From contig CM060846.1 of the NCBI GenBank assembly GCA_030762175.1, forward strand, positions 239,868,012 through 239,932,011: DNA of 64,000 bases, read 5' to 3'. The stretch is from Metallyticus violacea. Its lineage: Eukaryota; Arthropoda; Insecta; Mantodea; Metallyticidae. The position numbers and the translations under genes are program-made. The notes under the pieces are model-generated. The model made no database searches. It was given only the letters and a program-made list of their open reading frames with translations, and was not told the origin of the DNA. Positions 36,779-51,339 of this stretch are shown here, one piece after another. Position 1 is the first letter of the stretch. Each line of letters starts with the position of its first letter.

Positions 36779-38170
36779 TGCTAAAATAAAGTTACAAGAG
36801 GATGTCCACTTAGTCTTTGTTCTGGTGTGACCAGTAACAATTACATATTTACATACACTTGTTTTATTGAAAAGCATAGGATTACTTTATTTCATACACA
36901 TACTTATATTTAACATGATCAATTTCATCCCATGTTAGCCCTCATATCATAGTTAAAAATATAAATACAATAGTATTAATATATATTATTAGTTTAGCAA
37001 TTAAAATATGCTGGTACTACCAAGCTTTCATTGCACCTATTTTTTCCCTTTTTTACTATCCATTTTCAACAACATAACAATAGTAGTAATTCTGAAATTG
37101 TAAGCTTACACTGCAGAATGTAAGAGTGTACACTGTAATATTTATGGATAATACTCTGAAACTGACCCTCATTGCTAAATAGTGACTTTTTAGACAAAAA
37201 CTGGTCTCCCCTATATAACATTAGCCGAGTCCCTACTCCCATTCTACCGCCACGGGTGGCCGAGGTCGTTAAGGCGCGGATTTGTGAGCGGAAAGTCTGC
37301 AGTTCGAATCCCACCAGGACCGTCCTCCCTGACTGAGGTATTTTTCCAGGTTTTCCTCAGTCCTCATAAATGGCAAATGGCGGGGAGATACCCTCAACTT
37401 AGGCCTGGAACGACACCTTCCTTAAAAAAAGTTCTTTCCCAACATATTTCATCTCATGTATTATCAATGTCCACCGCCTGTGGTGCCTCCGCAGCAAAAA
37501 CAGGCGTTAAACACTATTAATTCAATTCTCCCATTCTGATAAAGCAAGCATTGACTCCCAGCAGTAGCTTGTGAAACCCCTTTCTTTCACATTTAACACA
37601 CCATTTTCAGTTTTATAAAGTGCGTCGTGTTTTAGCTGAAATTAGTTTATACATTTTTAAAATTATATACCCATTAGTATACATAGAGACATAGGTACAA
37701 ATGTTGCACTTATTTTTGTAATCAGGTAATTTGTGATCAAAAATAAACTTCCATTTATTTAAAAAATGATGTGACCTACTAAAAATCTGTGCCTTTAGTC
37801 ATGATTTTTTACTTTAAAACACTTGAAAGTTCATTTTAATTGTTCATTATATTAAACGTTTGTTCTCCCTACTGCATCACACCAAAGGAATGTCAAAGCA
37901 AACTGAAAGTAAAACATATAAATAATAGAGATCAAACAAATCATATAGATGAAACAATTTCCTGATACTTATACTGCAAATATTTTTCCTAATTGCTGAT
38001 TTTCAGTAAGTGCATAATGGCAATAAAACTATATAATATTACAAATTACGGATTTTTAAGTGGATAAAGCAATAAAAATAAATCAACTAGGGCTAGCTAT
38101 TGTAAAATATATTCACTGACTTTGTTTAACCACTGTTTTTAGATATGTATATATGTAAAGCCTGGTGTGA

Positions 38171-38207
<37 letters not shown>

Positions 38208-41200
38208 TTTCTTCCCTTTTAATAAGTTTAATTTAAACCAATATTTTGGACTTAATATAATTATTTTTCATTATTTTATGCATGGTGTTTGCTTAATAAA
38301 AAGAATGAATTTTGGTACCAAGTTGTTCATTTCATTCAATCAATCTGAATCTATAAGTATTTCCTATACAATATAAATAATGAGTAAAAAGAAAGTAGAA
38401 AACATATTATACTATCATATCACTATACTAACAAAATGCAATGAGTACTACTTTCTCATTCATATCCCCCCCAGTTCTATTATATCTGTATTTTTTTATT
38501 CAACACTATATATATGCAATAGACACCAAATACAAGCACAACTACAGTAGACTTTTAATTTATTTGTATCCTAATATAAATTATTAAATACTGTGGTAAT
38601 TCCAAAAGAGCTTCCTTAGTTAATATAATCCTTGAGTAAATAATAGCACTAATTGCAATGTTTAAATTAACCTCCTTTCTTGATCTTTATAGTTTAAAGA
38701 AATGTTATATATACATTATTTACATGTATTATGTTGTACAACTATTATAAGTTAGTTATCTGTTAAGTTTTACACAGACAACACTTGCACATGTCAAATT
38801 TTAAACCAACATTGCCTTTTTAGATATTAGAAAAAATGAATAAAATATGTTTAGACAGTTTTTACTGCTCTTTAGAGCTTGTGATTTATTATTGGGTTAT
38901 CTTTCTCCAACACTTGCTTAAACTAAATTGTCATTTGCTTAATGTGTGCTGTAGGTGTATAATTTATTATATTATTCATGGTGTTAGTATTTAATTGTTG
39001 CAATATTTTCAACTTTTATTTACATATAAGTAAGAAATATTTATTTTCATTAACTACTTTGAAATAAGATATGTCTATATACACATTAACATTTTTATCA
39101 AATAATATATTCCATTATATCCATAGAAGATTAAATAGCAATAAAGATACATTAAGTAACTCACCTATTAAAGCATTAAACATTGATAAATGTTTCAGTA
39201 TTTAGTATTTCAATTTTGAACTTCAGTTTAAGCTACTTTATTAAAGGATAGCATTTATGAAATACTTAGGGTGTATAATTTAGTAACTATAACATGCATG
39301 TGTGGAACAAATTAATATAGAAATACCACCTGGTGCTTCATAAAGAGGAAAATATAAACTCCCTTTTAGCACAAAGTTGTTTAATGTTGTTTTTCTTGCC
39401 ATATATTTGATTAAAATTATATGATGCTCTAAGTTCTTGTTATATAAATTTATAAATAATGTAATTATATAATTACACATAATACCAAAATCCATTTATA
39501 AAACAAATTTAATGGGATCTAGGTAGTGAATAATAATTCATTTGCGTTTCTATCTTTTATATTCAGTAAGCACTTAAGTTTATTTCCTAATAAATATAAT
39601 TTTGCATGTTGATTCCTTTTCATCTGTGGACCATTCAGGTATAACTTTACATTCCTTTTTATGAACATGAACATGGATATATGAATATATTTAAGAGCTG
39701 AAGCATTTTTGTAAATGAATGTATGGAGTATTATGTATTACATTTGGAAACATAAATGTGTTTTACATAACCAGAACACATTAAAGTATGAACACATTAA
39801 AATAGCCCACATAATAGAAAATTATAAAATGTATGATGGTGAAAACTTCAACTCTATGGGGAATATTTATTATATGTTCTTTTGTGCTTTAATGTGAATC
39901 TAACATTCTATTTGTATCTACAGCTTCTATACTATTGCTTTATGTGTTTGAAATTAGAGATATATTGCTGCTTTTTATAACAAAAGTTTGATCAATATCA
40001 AACTACTACCCATTTTCAGCATCTTTATACTTGTTTACTTTAATGTTTACTTTCTTCAACATTAAAATAATGGCCTATAGTCTACTTAAAAATGTGTGTT
40101 TTTTTATGAATATATAATTTAGTTAGCAAGGTAGTAACACAGAGAAGCATATGAATTTGAAACACGCTTCAGCACTAACCAATATGAATCAATATCACAA
40201 TCTTTTAAGTAGGATGGTATTATAAAATAAAAATTACTACTAAAACTTTATTACTTATAAATAATGAATCTAATACAGTTTTTTACAAGGCTACTAAATT
40301 GATTAGGTACTTTTCTAATGTCATCATTCGATATTTTAACTGAATATACCAAATCTATACATAAAAATAAATAAATAAATAAATAAAATAGCAAACATGT
40401 GTTTGCACCATTAAAAAGTAATTACCAGCAATGCATTTCATTATGATTGCATTTATCTATGTTATTTATTGTTACATAGTATTTAGGAACATTAACTATC
40501 ATCACAAACACATTTTAAGATTGATCATTTTAGCAAATATTAAACATTAACTATAAAATTTAACAATATTGTAAAAAAATATAAAGTTTACATTTAAAGC
40601 GTTTAATTTTGTTAGTACTCATGTCCAGGTAATTTTTAAAATCTTGCTCTGTAAGTAATTTAATTAGATAATATAAAATTTGCTGATGTAAAGAATGAAG
40701 TATCATTGATAAGCAGGCCGGAGCAGAAACTCTAAGAATCGGCATATTATAGAAACAACATATTTGCAATATAATTAAGAAACATATTACAAAAATTAAC
40801 TCAGAATTTTCAGATCATGTAGTAAATGTAAACACCTAACAGGAAATTTGCACACTGAGCCTGTATTAATGCATTAATATTCTAAAGCTGAATTAAATAT
40901 GTATGAGTATTTCTACTTTCAAAGGTAAACCAGTTAAATTGTATAGCCACAAAGTGCAGGGAGAGCTAAAAAAGTATGAATCATTTTAAAGATGAATAGC
41001 TATGAATTTATGTACATAAATCCTTATGGCATATATTGGAGCATTAATGAGAAACTTAATCACAATGACTAACAAGATTTCAAAATTACTCATGGAAGGC
41101 AGTACTTTGATTTAAAAATTGTTTAAAATACGTAATAACACTCTGACTCATATTGTAATATATGGATCAAATTTAAGTTTTACCCCTTCTCCAAACCTAA

Positions 41201-42834
41201 AAGAAGGATCTTTGTTTTTGCACATAATCATTATCCTTTACATTGTCCTATAAAAAGTGCAAAAGTGCAAAGGGCTTAAATAAATTGAATGAAGGGTTTA
41301 AAAGATATGTTTTTTAAACTGCTTCCTCGAAAATATTATTTTATTGGTTACATTGTATAGAATATAGAATGTGTACTTGAACCATCCAGTTCAATTGATG
41401 CTTTCTTTATGAATATTCCAATAATTTTAAACAGAAGTTCTTAGTCAAGCTAAGGCCACTTTAATTTTTTGCATTTAAAGTACACCAAAGGCAGCTGAAT
41501 GTGAAGCAGTTAATCTAAGGCATCATTTTGGACAGTGAGCTCCATAATCCTGGGCTCTGATAGTTTACATCAAGTTGCAAATATTCACTAATGCAAAATG
41601 GCACATTAACTAGCTGAATTTGTTTTACTGAATATGAAGAGTTTAATGTTTTGATTAATGAAAGTCTAACACGACAGGTGGTAAAGAGCGGACGTGCTTA
41701 CGCAAATGCTCCGTCACATACGGAAGATGGGAGATGATTTAGAAGTCTATTGGGCGGGAATCGGAAGGTTTAGAGGAAACAAATGAACGAATAAAAGAGA
41801 GAGTGCAATAGTTACGAAGAAGCAGCTATGGATCACGGTGGCATTAGCTGTGTACGTGATAATAGGAGGAATAGATGTGAATCCTGAACCCGAGGACTTG
41901 AATGAAGTGTTGGAGACGCTAAAGATAATTTCGGAAGATGTGAACAAGCTGAAGAAAAAGAAGAAGATTGAGAGAGGTCATAACAAAACGGAAGCATTTA
42001 AAGGAACGTTACAGAATCCAATAAAACAGGTAAATAGTGAATTGTCGATTTGTAAGAAAAAAATGGAAGAAAATGGAAGAAAAGTTCCAGGTTGAACGAA
42101 GGAAAATGAATTTGATTATTTTTGGAGTTAAGGAGGATATAGATATACCGTTAATTCAGCTGGTGGAAGAAACATTTGAGAGGAACTTGGAATTGAAATT
42201 AGCTGGATGGGAGATTGTTGACTTTTTTAGAATAGAAAGAAGAGGGGTATGGATGTAGGCCGATAATTGTAAAGATAGTGACAATGACTTTTAAATATCA
42301 TGTTTGGATGAATGTTAAGAAATTAAAAGGAACGAAGATTTTTGTTGACCAAGATTTTATTAAAGAAGAAAGATGGAAGGTCGTTTTTATTTGAGAAAAT
42401 GAAACAAGCTATTGAAGAAGGGAAAAAGGCAACGGTTAGAGGAACCGAGTTGTGGATTAATTGGAGGAAAACAGGACACGCGTATGGAGTCCAGATATGA
42501 GGGGATTACTGACTTAGCAGCGCACGTGAAAAGCAGAGTTATGGAGGGAGGAGAAGAAAGGAGACTGCTGGTATCGGAGAGATCAGCTGAGAATGGGAAT
42601 GATGTAGTAAAAGAGAGTAGCGTGACGTCACCAAAAAGACATGTGGTATTGGTGCAAGATGACCAAGAGAAACAGGAGGCGGCGGGCTTGAAATCAGCAA
42701 ATAAGAGAAAATGGTCTAATATTGACGGTTTGAACGTTGTTTCCACACCCGAAGGTAGTATATTAGAGGTGGTTGACAGGAGCAGGAGGGAAACTTTAAA
42801 AGCAGAAGATTATCTACATTTATTATTAGTGTTA

Positions 42835-42904
<70 letters not shown>

Positions 42905-45900
42905 AATGTAATACAGTTTTTTTCACATTAACTCCATTCACTTACATAAAAATCTGGACACACATTTTGGGAGTGATCCCTCCCATCTTCAGCCTGTAGA
43001 TAAAATTCCTAAACCAAGGCCTAAAAACATGTGTAGGTTTCTCCAAAAAAAAAAAAAACAATAGAAGATTACATCGCGGATATTAACATAGCCACCGATG
43101 AACTGAAAGAAAATGAGAAATCGTTTATCAAATTGAAACGTACAAAAACCTTAGAGAAAATAAAAAACCAAAATAAATTCAACAATTACAAAAACATAAT
43201 AAAACAATTAATTTGTATTCACAAAAACAGACAAAGGCAATAAAATCGCCATTTTGAACCAAGAAGACTACATAAACAGGATAGAAACCATGTTAAAAGG
43301 TCAAGATTATAAACCAATTACAGAGAATCCACTTCAAATCTGCACTAAAAACTTGAATAAAACATTGGATGAAATAAAAATACTGTCCACTACCGAAAAA
43401 CGAAAACTCACACATAGCAACCCAGTATTACCTAGAATGTATGCACTTCCTAAATTACACAAAAAAGATAACGGCATGAGATCTATAATCAATAATATCG
43501 ATTCACCAACATACTTGTTAGCAAAAAAAAGTAACCGATATTTTCAAATCCTTAAAAAAATACCAAAGTTTGAGGTGTCAAAAACTCACAGGATTTTGTA
43601 GAAAAATTACAAAATTACAGCAGAAAATATAATGGTATCATTTGATGTAAAAGCCTTATTCCCAAACTCACCAAAAGATACACTTATGCTAATGTTAAAG
43701 AATTGGTTAAAATCCTTAGATCTACAAGCACAATAAATTGAAGACTTGATAAAACTTACGAACATTTGCATCGAACAAAATTACTTCATTTTCAATAAAA
43801 AATATTACCAACAAGTCTCGGGACTAGCTATGGGAAACCGGTTGTCTCCATTTCTAGCAGATTTTTTATGAGTTCGTTTGAAATGCATATCACCAAAGCC
43901 TTTCCTCTAATCTTCAAAACATGGTATAGGTATGTGGATGACATATTTGCAATAATTCTTAAAAAACATACAACAGATGCACTAAAACTTCTGAATTTGC
44001 AGCACAAATCTATAAATTTCACCATAGAGGAAGAAAGAAGTGGATATCTCCCATTCCTAGATGTAAAAATCATAAGAAATGAAAACTATCTCACATTTGG
44101 AATTCATAGAAAGGATACTCACACAGAAAATTACACAAAAAATGACAGTTTTAACCCCATTCCACATAAATATGCAGTGTTTTATAGTTTGGCACACAGA
44201 TTAGTTATCATTCCACTCACAGAAACAGAGTACAAATTGGAATACCAACAAATCATAAAGATAGCAGAAACTAATGGATACAACAAAGACACAGTAATAA
44301 AAATCATCAATAAAACAAAAAAAAAAAAAACAATAAGAGATGTTTCCACACTTAAAAGTGCAAAAGAAAGGTACAAATTCAAAAGTTTCACATACCACCC
44401 AATTTACCACAACAAGTTCAAAAAGATATTCAAAGAACAAGGAATTATGTTAGTCCCAAAGAACAATTGTAATATAAAGAACTTAATTAGGTTGCAGAGT
44501 AAAGGACTACATGCCAACAGAACAAAAGTCAGGTATTTACGAAATAAAATGTGCAGAGTGCGATAAAAAATACATTGGAAAAACGAAGAGTAATTTGGGA
44601 ATCCGGAAAAAAGAACACTTTAGAAATATTTGCTTAAAACAAATTGATAAATCAGCAATAGCAGCGCACTTTTGGAATAAAAGTCATGAAATTAAACCGG
44701 AGATAAAACTAATGAAACAACTTCATAACGCAATAGAACTTTCCACTTGGGAAAACATTTTCATTGCAAAAAATAAGGATAATTTGATGAATTTTGATTT
44801 CCCTCCAATGGATGAACTCAGCAAATTCCTAATTGAACCAACAGATGCCGCCACAAGAACATCAAGAGACCCAACCTCCACGTATAACAACAGTTTATCT
44901 ACAGGCTGAAGATGGGAGGGATCACTCCCGAAACATATGTCCAGATTTTTATGCAAGTGAATGGTGTTAATGTGAAAAAAACTGTATTACATTGTTTACA
45001 TTTCTTTTCTATCTATTTCTTGTTCTCTATTAGTGTATATATCTGTAAGAGCGATACATCCTCTTATCATTTTATATTTACTCCTATTAGAGTTTACTTT
45101 ATTGCCTTCCAGTATTTTGCTTTTGTTTCCAAAGTTTCTGACAATATTATACACACTGCTTCCTTAGCTCTCATTTCTTTTTCCACCTCTACATATATTA
45201 AAGTGTATTCTCTTTCCAATGTTATTTCTTCTCTACCTTTCTTCTTTGTTTCACTTAGCCATTATTATCCCCACCCCATATTTCCTCATTTCATCCACTA
45301 TTTCCACCTCTTTCTAGTCAGGAAAATTATATTCCATACTCCTAATCTCAATTTACTTTTCAATCCTAAACATTTCTATTAATCTGTCTGGCTTTCTCTA
45401 TTTTTATCTGAATAATGTAAAATTCACCCAGGTGGGTTATTAGCCCCATGATGAGTATCCTAGTAGAGGGGTTGCCTCCTTCCTGTTCCCAAGCCTGTCG
45501 GATTTATTTACGATTTACTACCCTAGCCTTTGGAGAATCAATTCCTTAACCTCAAGGCAGTGGCTTCTAAGGTGTCTCCTCAGCTTCTTCTGGTGTTTGG
45601 ATTTCTCTTCCTCTGCCTTTGGAGTCAATGGACATCCTCTTCTGGGTTGCTTCTTAATCTGAGTCTTTCCCATTGACCTGCCCATCAAGGGCGGCCTTAC
45701 TAGTAGCTTTACTACCGCTAGTATAGCCCAAAGGATCATTAGACCTAATGAACCCTCCCATCAATGATTAGGTCATGAAACCTTTAGGAATGGAATAGTG
45801 TAATCAAAAACAATAAAAAATAAGAATTTGATTAGAACACATTTTAAAAAGTTCAATTATAAGTTGAGAATATCAAAAAACTTAGAAGCAAAGAAATATT

Positions 45901-48900
45901 AGGCAAAGAAAATAAATTTACATGAATTAAATAAAATTATCTAATAAACAGTAAGTATGCAAAAGGGAAGAAAATTATTAATATTGAATTATTCAATGAA
46001 ATAAAAGATGCATATTTCATAGAGAAACTAAGGAATACATAACAAATAATAATAATACAGGATCCAATGAGGGTGTGTGTGTGTGTGTGTGTGTAATGAA
46101 CTATCCAAACAAAGCAGCTGACAGCTTTAAAAAATATATCTCAAAAATAGTTTAGAATCCCATAAATGAAAAATTGTATAATAATCTAATTAACTTGTAT
46201 AAAAATATGAAATCTAAATATCCAATAAAACATATGCTTTTTGAACCAATTACTGAGGATGAGCTAATTAAGATAATATAGAATTTTAATAATAAGAAAT
46301 CTACAGTTTAAGATAAAATATCGATCAGGAGCTATGTGTACATTCTAATATCAGCTCTTAGTTTATATTTATAATTTATCTCTGACAATGGACATATTTT
46401 GGACAGTTTAAAGGTGTCTAAGTTATAGACCTTGTATAAAAAGTGAAATTGAAAAAGAAATACATAATTAAAGACACATATACATGTATATTATTGCCAG
46501 TATTTAAAAATGACTGAAAAAGTAGTGTATGATTAAATGGTACTATTCATAGAAAAATTCTTAACTAAGATTTCAAATGAACAGAATGAATTTATAAAAA
46601 AGCAAATTCACAGACCTTGCCATTTATGACTCAATAGAAAAAATACAAGCAACAAATAGTAAGGAAGAAAATGTTACATAGTTTTAGATATATCAAAAGT
46701 GTGCGATTCTTATAATACCATAAAATTTAAGTGTTTATGAATTATGGGGCATTGTAAATTACTGGCATAAATCATATCTGGAAAACAGATAAAAAATATT
46801 ATAAACATAATGCAAAAACCATGGAAAATAAAAAACTGAGACACACAACATACCTAAGAAAAATGAAACATTATGTACATCAAGGATTAGCTATAGTCAC
46901 CTACTTTCTATTTTAAATTTAAAAGACTTGAAATTTAACTGAACAGACAGGTTGTCTTTTAGCAGATGATACAAACATTTTTGTAAGAGGGGAAAGCAAA
47001 AATGGTGTACAAATAAAAAATAAATGGCATAATGAATGAATTGTATATATGGTTAAAATAGATGATCTGGTATTAATCTCTAGCACTAGCTTTTGATAGC
47101 TAACAGAAGCAATAAAGTCACATATTTCATTAAAAATACTGAAATTTGAAGTAAATAGTAATATTCTTAGGATTCTATGTGTAACAGATTACTTTGAATG
47201 GTAAAAAATATACAGCAATCTAAATTAGCAAACTTAACCCTCTGTGCTATATTATCAATATCCTTGAAGATGTGATAAATATTACACAAGTGTTAAACAG
47301 AATTTATTATCCATATTTTCATTCTTGTTTAAAATATGGCTTAATATTCTGGGGCCTATACTTTGAAATTGAGCAACTGATGAACTTGCAAAAAAGTGTC
47401 ACGAGGATAACCAATTTAAGGAAAAATAGGATATTATACAGGCAGCTTTTTACACCATAAAATACTTCCTTTAATTTGTATGCATATTGAGCATAAAAGT
47501 TTATGAAAAAAAATTTATGGTACTTAAGGAAGAATACTGACATGTATGATTAGACCACTTAGAATATATGCTCAATTTTGTAAAAACAGCAATTACAAAT
47601 ATAGTGTTATGAACGGAAACATTACAATATATAAAAAAATGGAATTGAGTAAATTTACTGTTTGAAAAAGGTACTGTTCTCCTTGTTAACACAATATTTT
47701 TATTCATTAAACCAAATTTGTGGAACAAATAAAAAGATTGTAGGAATTTAATTAATGTCATTAATTTGTAAAAACTTATTTTAATAATTGATTGATTGAT
47801 TATTGCATTTTTATTAAATATGTCAAAATCTAAATGGTGTGGATTTAAGGCATTTTATTTTATTCTGAATTTGTCATGTTTATATATTAATGTCAAAGAC
47901 ATTTCAATATCTACTAACTATATATCCTAAGGATGAAAATAAATTTAATAACAAATATAAAATATGCCCTAAATCCACATTATTATTGTGCCAACAAGAT
48001 GCTCAAACATAATGAAAAAGAAACAAAATAAAGTTAGTACACAAAATATTATGAATGCGTTTTACCCGCTCTTCATAATTTTTCTATTATAAACAATATA
48101 ATACTTTTGGTTTATACATATTTTGTTATATATGAACATAATATAATTGAAATTATTATTATTTATTTGTAAGGTATAAAGAAAAATCAGAATATGTAAA
48201 AGATGGAAATTCAATACATACCACTTTAGTATATATATATATGTGTGTGTGTGTGTGCGCGCGTTTCTTTTAGCTTAATTTAAAACTGGAGCAGTGCTAA
48301 AGTGGGAATTTATAATCAAATTTTAATTGTATGGAATGCATGAAAGGATAGTATGAATAGAAGCCTGAATATTAGGATGTTAACATTGAGATACAGACTA
48401 ATATTTAAGACTAATTAAATTGAATCATTCATTTTTTAGTAGATTCTTTTCTTTTATATTTCTGCATATATCTTTGTGCATTACTTTTTTCACATATGGT
48501 ATACTTAGATTAATATTTGGAATATACACATTATCTATATTTATAATATTTTATTCATTTTCTTCAACAGGTGACAGAGACAAAGACTGAAGTTAGAAGA
48601 AAGTCCTCTACAGTCAAAGCAGGAGATAAGGTAATTAAGTTTATATTACATGTAAATATTGCTAATATTAATTTTTTAGAGAAATCAAAATGTTGTAATA
48701 AATTGTGTATCATTTAGTAGAATTGGTAATAAATTGCCAATCAAATCAATTTTAAGAAATGCTTCATATTTTAGAGATAAAATGAATAATTATAGTAATT
48801 TATATTATCTGCCAAAGACCAATAAAGTTTATAATGTCATCAATATTAATAACAAACCTTTAAATTAAATTACAGAACTCAAACAAAATAAAAAATAAAA

Positions 48901-51302
48901 TTTTAAATGTATTTAAAAGAAAAGTTTATATTAAAGCACTCATTAAGAAACTAAAATTGGTGTCATTTAACCAAATACATAAAAATGTTGAAATATCTTT
49001 AGTGTTGAGCTAAATATATTCTGAGGTACATAATTAAATTCTGTATAAAATTATAGAAATATTTTTTTATAATCAACACTTAGCAGATAAAAAATTGTCC
49101 CTTTTTGCTTATTAAGGCTACAGACACCTTCTCATGATATGTAATTGCCAAGATTTTCTTTAGTATGCAACAGACTATTATAAATATTCAAGAATGAGCA
49201 TTTTCTAAACTAGATATTGTGTTTTTGTATTTTGAAGATATAAATTATAGAATATCAGACTAAGATATATTTCACTTTATAATTTTCATTCTTTACACTC
49301 TGGAATTAATATTTTTCTAAATTAAATAACAGCAAAAAAGAATGGTAAGGGTGTAGGAGAGTAACCTCCCTCCCAAAAATACCCTTAATATTTTTCTAAT
49401 TTTAAATTGAATGAAATATTTGTTATAGTTAAATATGTATAACAATGGCATATTTTTAAATAATTGATGAAAGCAATTCAATACTATTTAATCAAGTATC
49501 ATATTTAAAATAAGTAGTCACTGGGCTCCAAATTTTTATTTATTTTTGTACATTAAGGCATATTATGAAAGAGATTCAGTATTAGTTTAAATGAGGCCTC
49601 CACTACTGCAGATTCTACTATATTTTATTTGACTATATTTAACCTAATTATGTATAAAAGTAAGCTAAAATATATATATTATTCCTACTCATACCTTTGA
49701 CTTTGCTGAATTTATGAGAATACGTTTCATTTCAAATTCTTTGTAATATTTACTCTCACCATTAAATTGATAAATTTTTTAATATAAATTAATTTTGGAT
49801 CCTTCATTTGACTGTCAAAAAGGTAATGTAATAAATTAATAAAAAAGTTTTTAAATTTACCAGTTTGACAATTATCCATATAGGGTAAAAGAATTATTAG
49901 TATTGCAATATCTACAGCAAACTTTGATTCATTGTTTTACACTTTATAGGTATTCGTTTTACTGCAGAAATTGACAAAGCTTTTATTTTGCACTACCAAG
50001 TATATCAGCAATTATCCATTTAGTTTTACTTTATTCATTTACATGATAGTTCAAATAAATCATAATATACTTAACAAATGCTGAGTCTGAAATTTATCTT
50101 GGGTTACCTATTTTAAACCAGTAACTAATCTGTACTTTGTTGTCAAATTGAATGCTGAGAAATTTTCTGGTAAGTTTATTTGTGGGGAGACACAGTTAGC
50201 TACATCTCATGAAGGTGTCAATTTTATAAATGCAGAAATTAAATTAAACTCTACCATTTTCCTTGAATGCCAAATATGTACATACATACATACATACATA
50301 CATACATACATACATACATACATACATACATACATACATACATACATACATACATACATACATACATACATAGGGTGCCAAAAATGCATACATATATTCG
50401 CAGTAGATATCAATTTAATATGTTTCAAAGTTGGACGGAAAAACAACAGTAATGTGTAGTATGATGTTCTGTAAACAGATGTGATTAACATACATTATGG
50501 CATTGCTACGTGACAAATCAACAATGAACAAAGGAAGCCAAGATTGTAGTATGATGTTCTGTAAACGGATGAGACTCACATTACGCTATGCTAGCTTTGC
50601 TACAACAAAATGGAGCCAAAATTGTTGTTTGAACAGCGGAAAGCAATTTTAAAGTGGTATTGGAAAACCGAGAATGTTGTTGAAGTTCAAAGACAATGGA
50701 AACGTCTACAGAACAGAACCGCCAACGCGGGTAACAATTGCACGCATTTGAGACAAATTTGAGACTCATGGTACTGTATGAAATGTTCACAAGAACAGAT
50801 CAGGGAGATCTCGTACAGCAACAAGCCCCACGCACTGCATCCAAGGCACTGAATAGGACGAAGAGGTCCGATTGAGTTTACACCGCATTATCCGGATGTA
50901 GCTCCGTTAAAATTGCACCCATGGGGAATTCTTAAGAATGTAGAAAACCAGCTACAATGGCAGCACTTCGGAAAGAAATTGAAACGACAGGTGCTGCAAT
51001 CGCTGAGGACACTTTCGCAAACGTTGCTCAATCAGTAGTTCAGCATACTCAGAAGTGTATCGATGCCAATGGTGGGCATTTTGAGCAACCGTTATAACTG
51101 TTGTTGTCTGTGAAAGTATAAGATGATTAGTGCGCAGCATTTTCTGTCTGCGTGAATTCAGTTTTTTCTTTGCTTGAAGTGTGTATACATTTTTGACACT
51201 GTGTGTGTGTGTGTGTGTGTGTTGTATTCAATTATTTAGTTTACAGGAAATCCAATAAACTTTCATATGTACTTCCTGTATTTTTTAAACAAGAGCCCTA
51301 AC

Positions 51303-51339
<37 letters not shown>

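Larger units (their letters stand above)
32796..37235. other. First part of a 15.8 kb intron
   Basis: AT-rich intron with two long (AAT)n arrays (listed). A possible 12-nt micro-exon at 34,036-34,047 is discussed under findings. Confidence 0.55.
42901..44997 (+). mobile_element. Penelope-like retroelement bounded by about 104-bp inverted repeats
   Basis: RT and a GIY-YIG endonuclease lie in order on the + strand, and the two ends (42,901-43,005 and 44,894-44,997) are near-identical inverted copies of each other. RT followed by GIY-YIG in one element is the defining arrangement of Penelope-like elements. The coding part is broken by frameshifts and at least one stop, although the last two segments are each open over long stretches. 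It lies inside the 15.8 kb intron. Confidence 0.88.

Noticed and set aside
42412..42999. 195-codon frame ending in an isoleucine/tyrosine run
   Set aside because: It joins the tail of the retrotransposon ORF1 relic, a (TA)n run and the Penelope-like inverted repeat; a composite of unrelated sequences.
44912..45382. 156-codon frame after the Penelope-like element
   Set aside because: Begins inside the element's end repeat and is a phenylalanine/serine-rich read of AT-rich DNA without a domain.
50148..50491. HTYI- and MYVC-repeat proteins
   Set aside because: Direct translation of a (CATA)n microsatellite.
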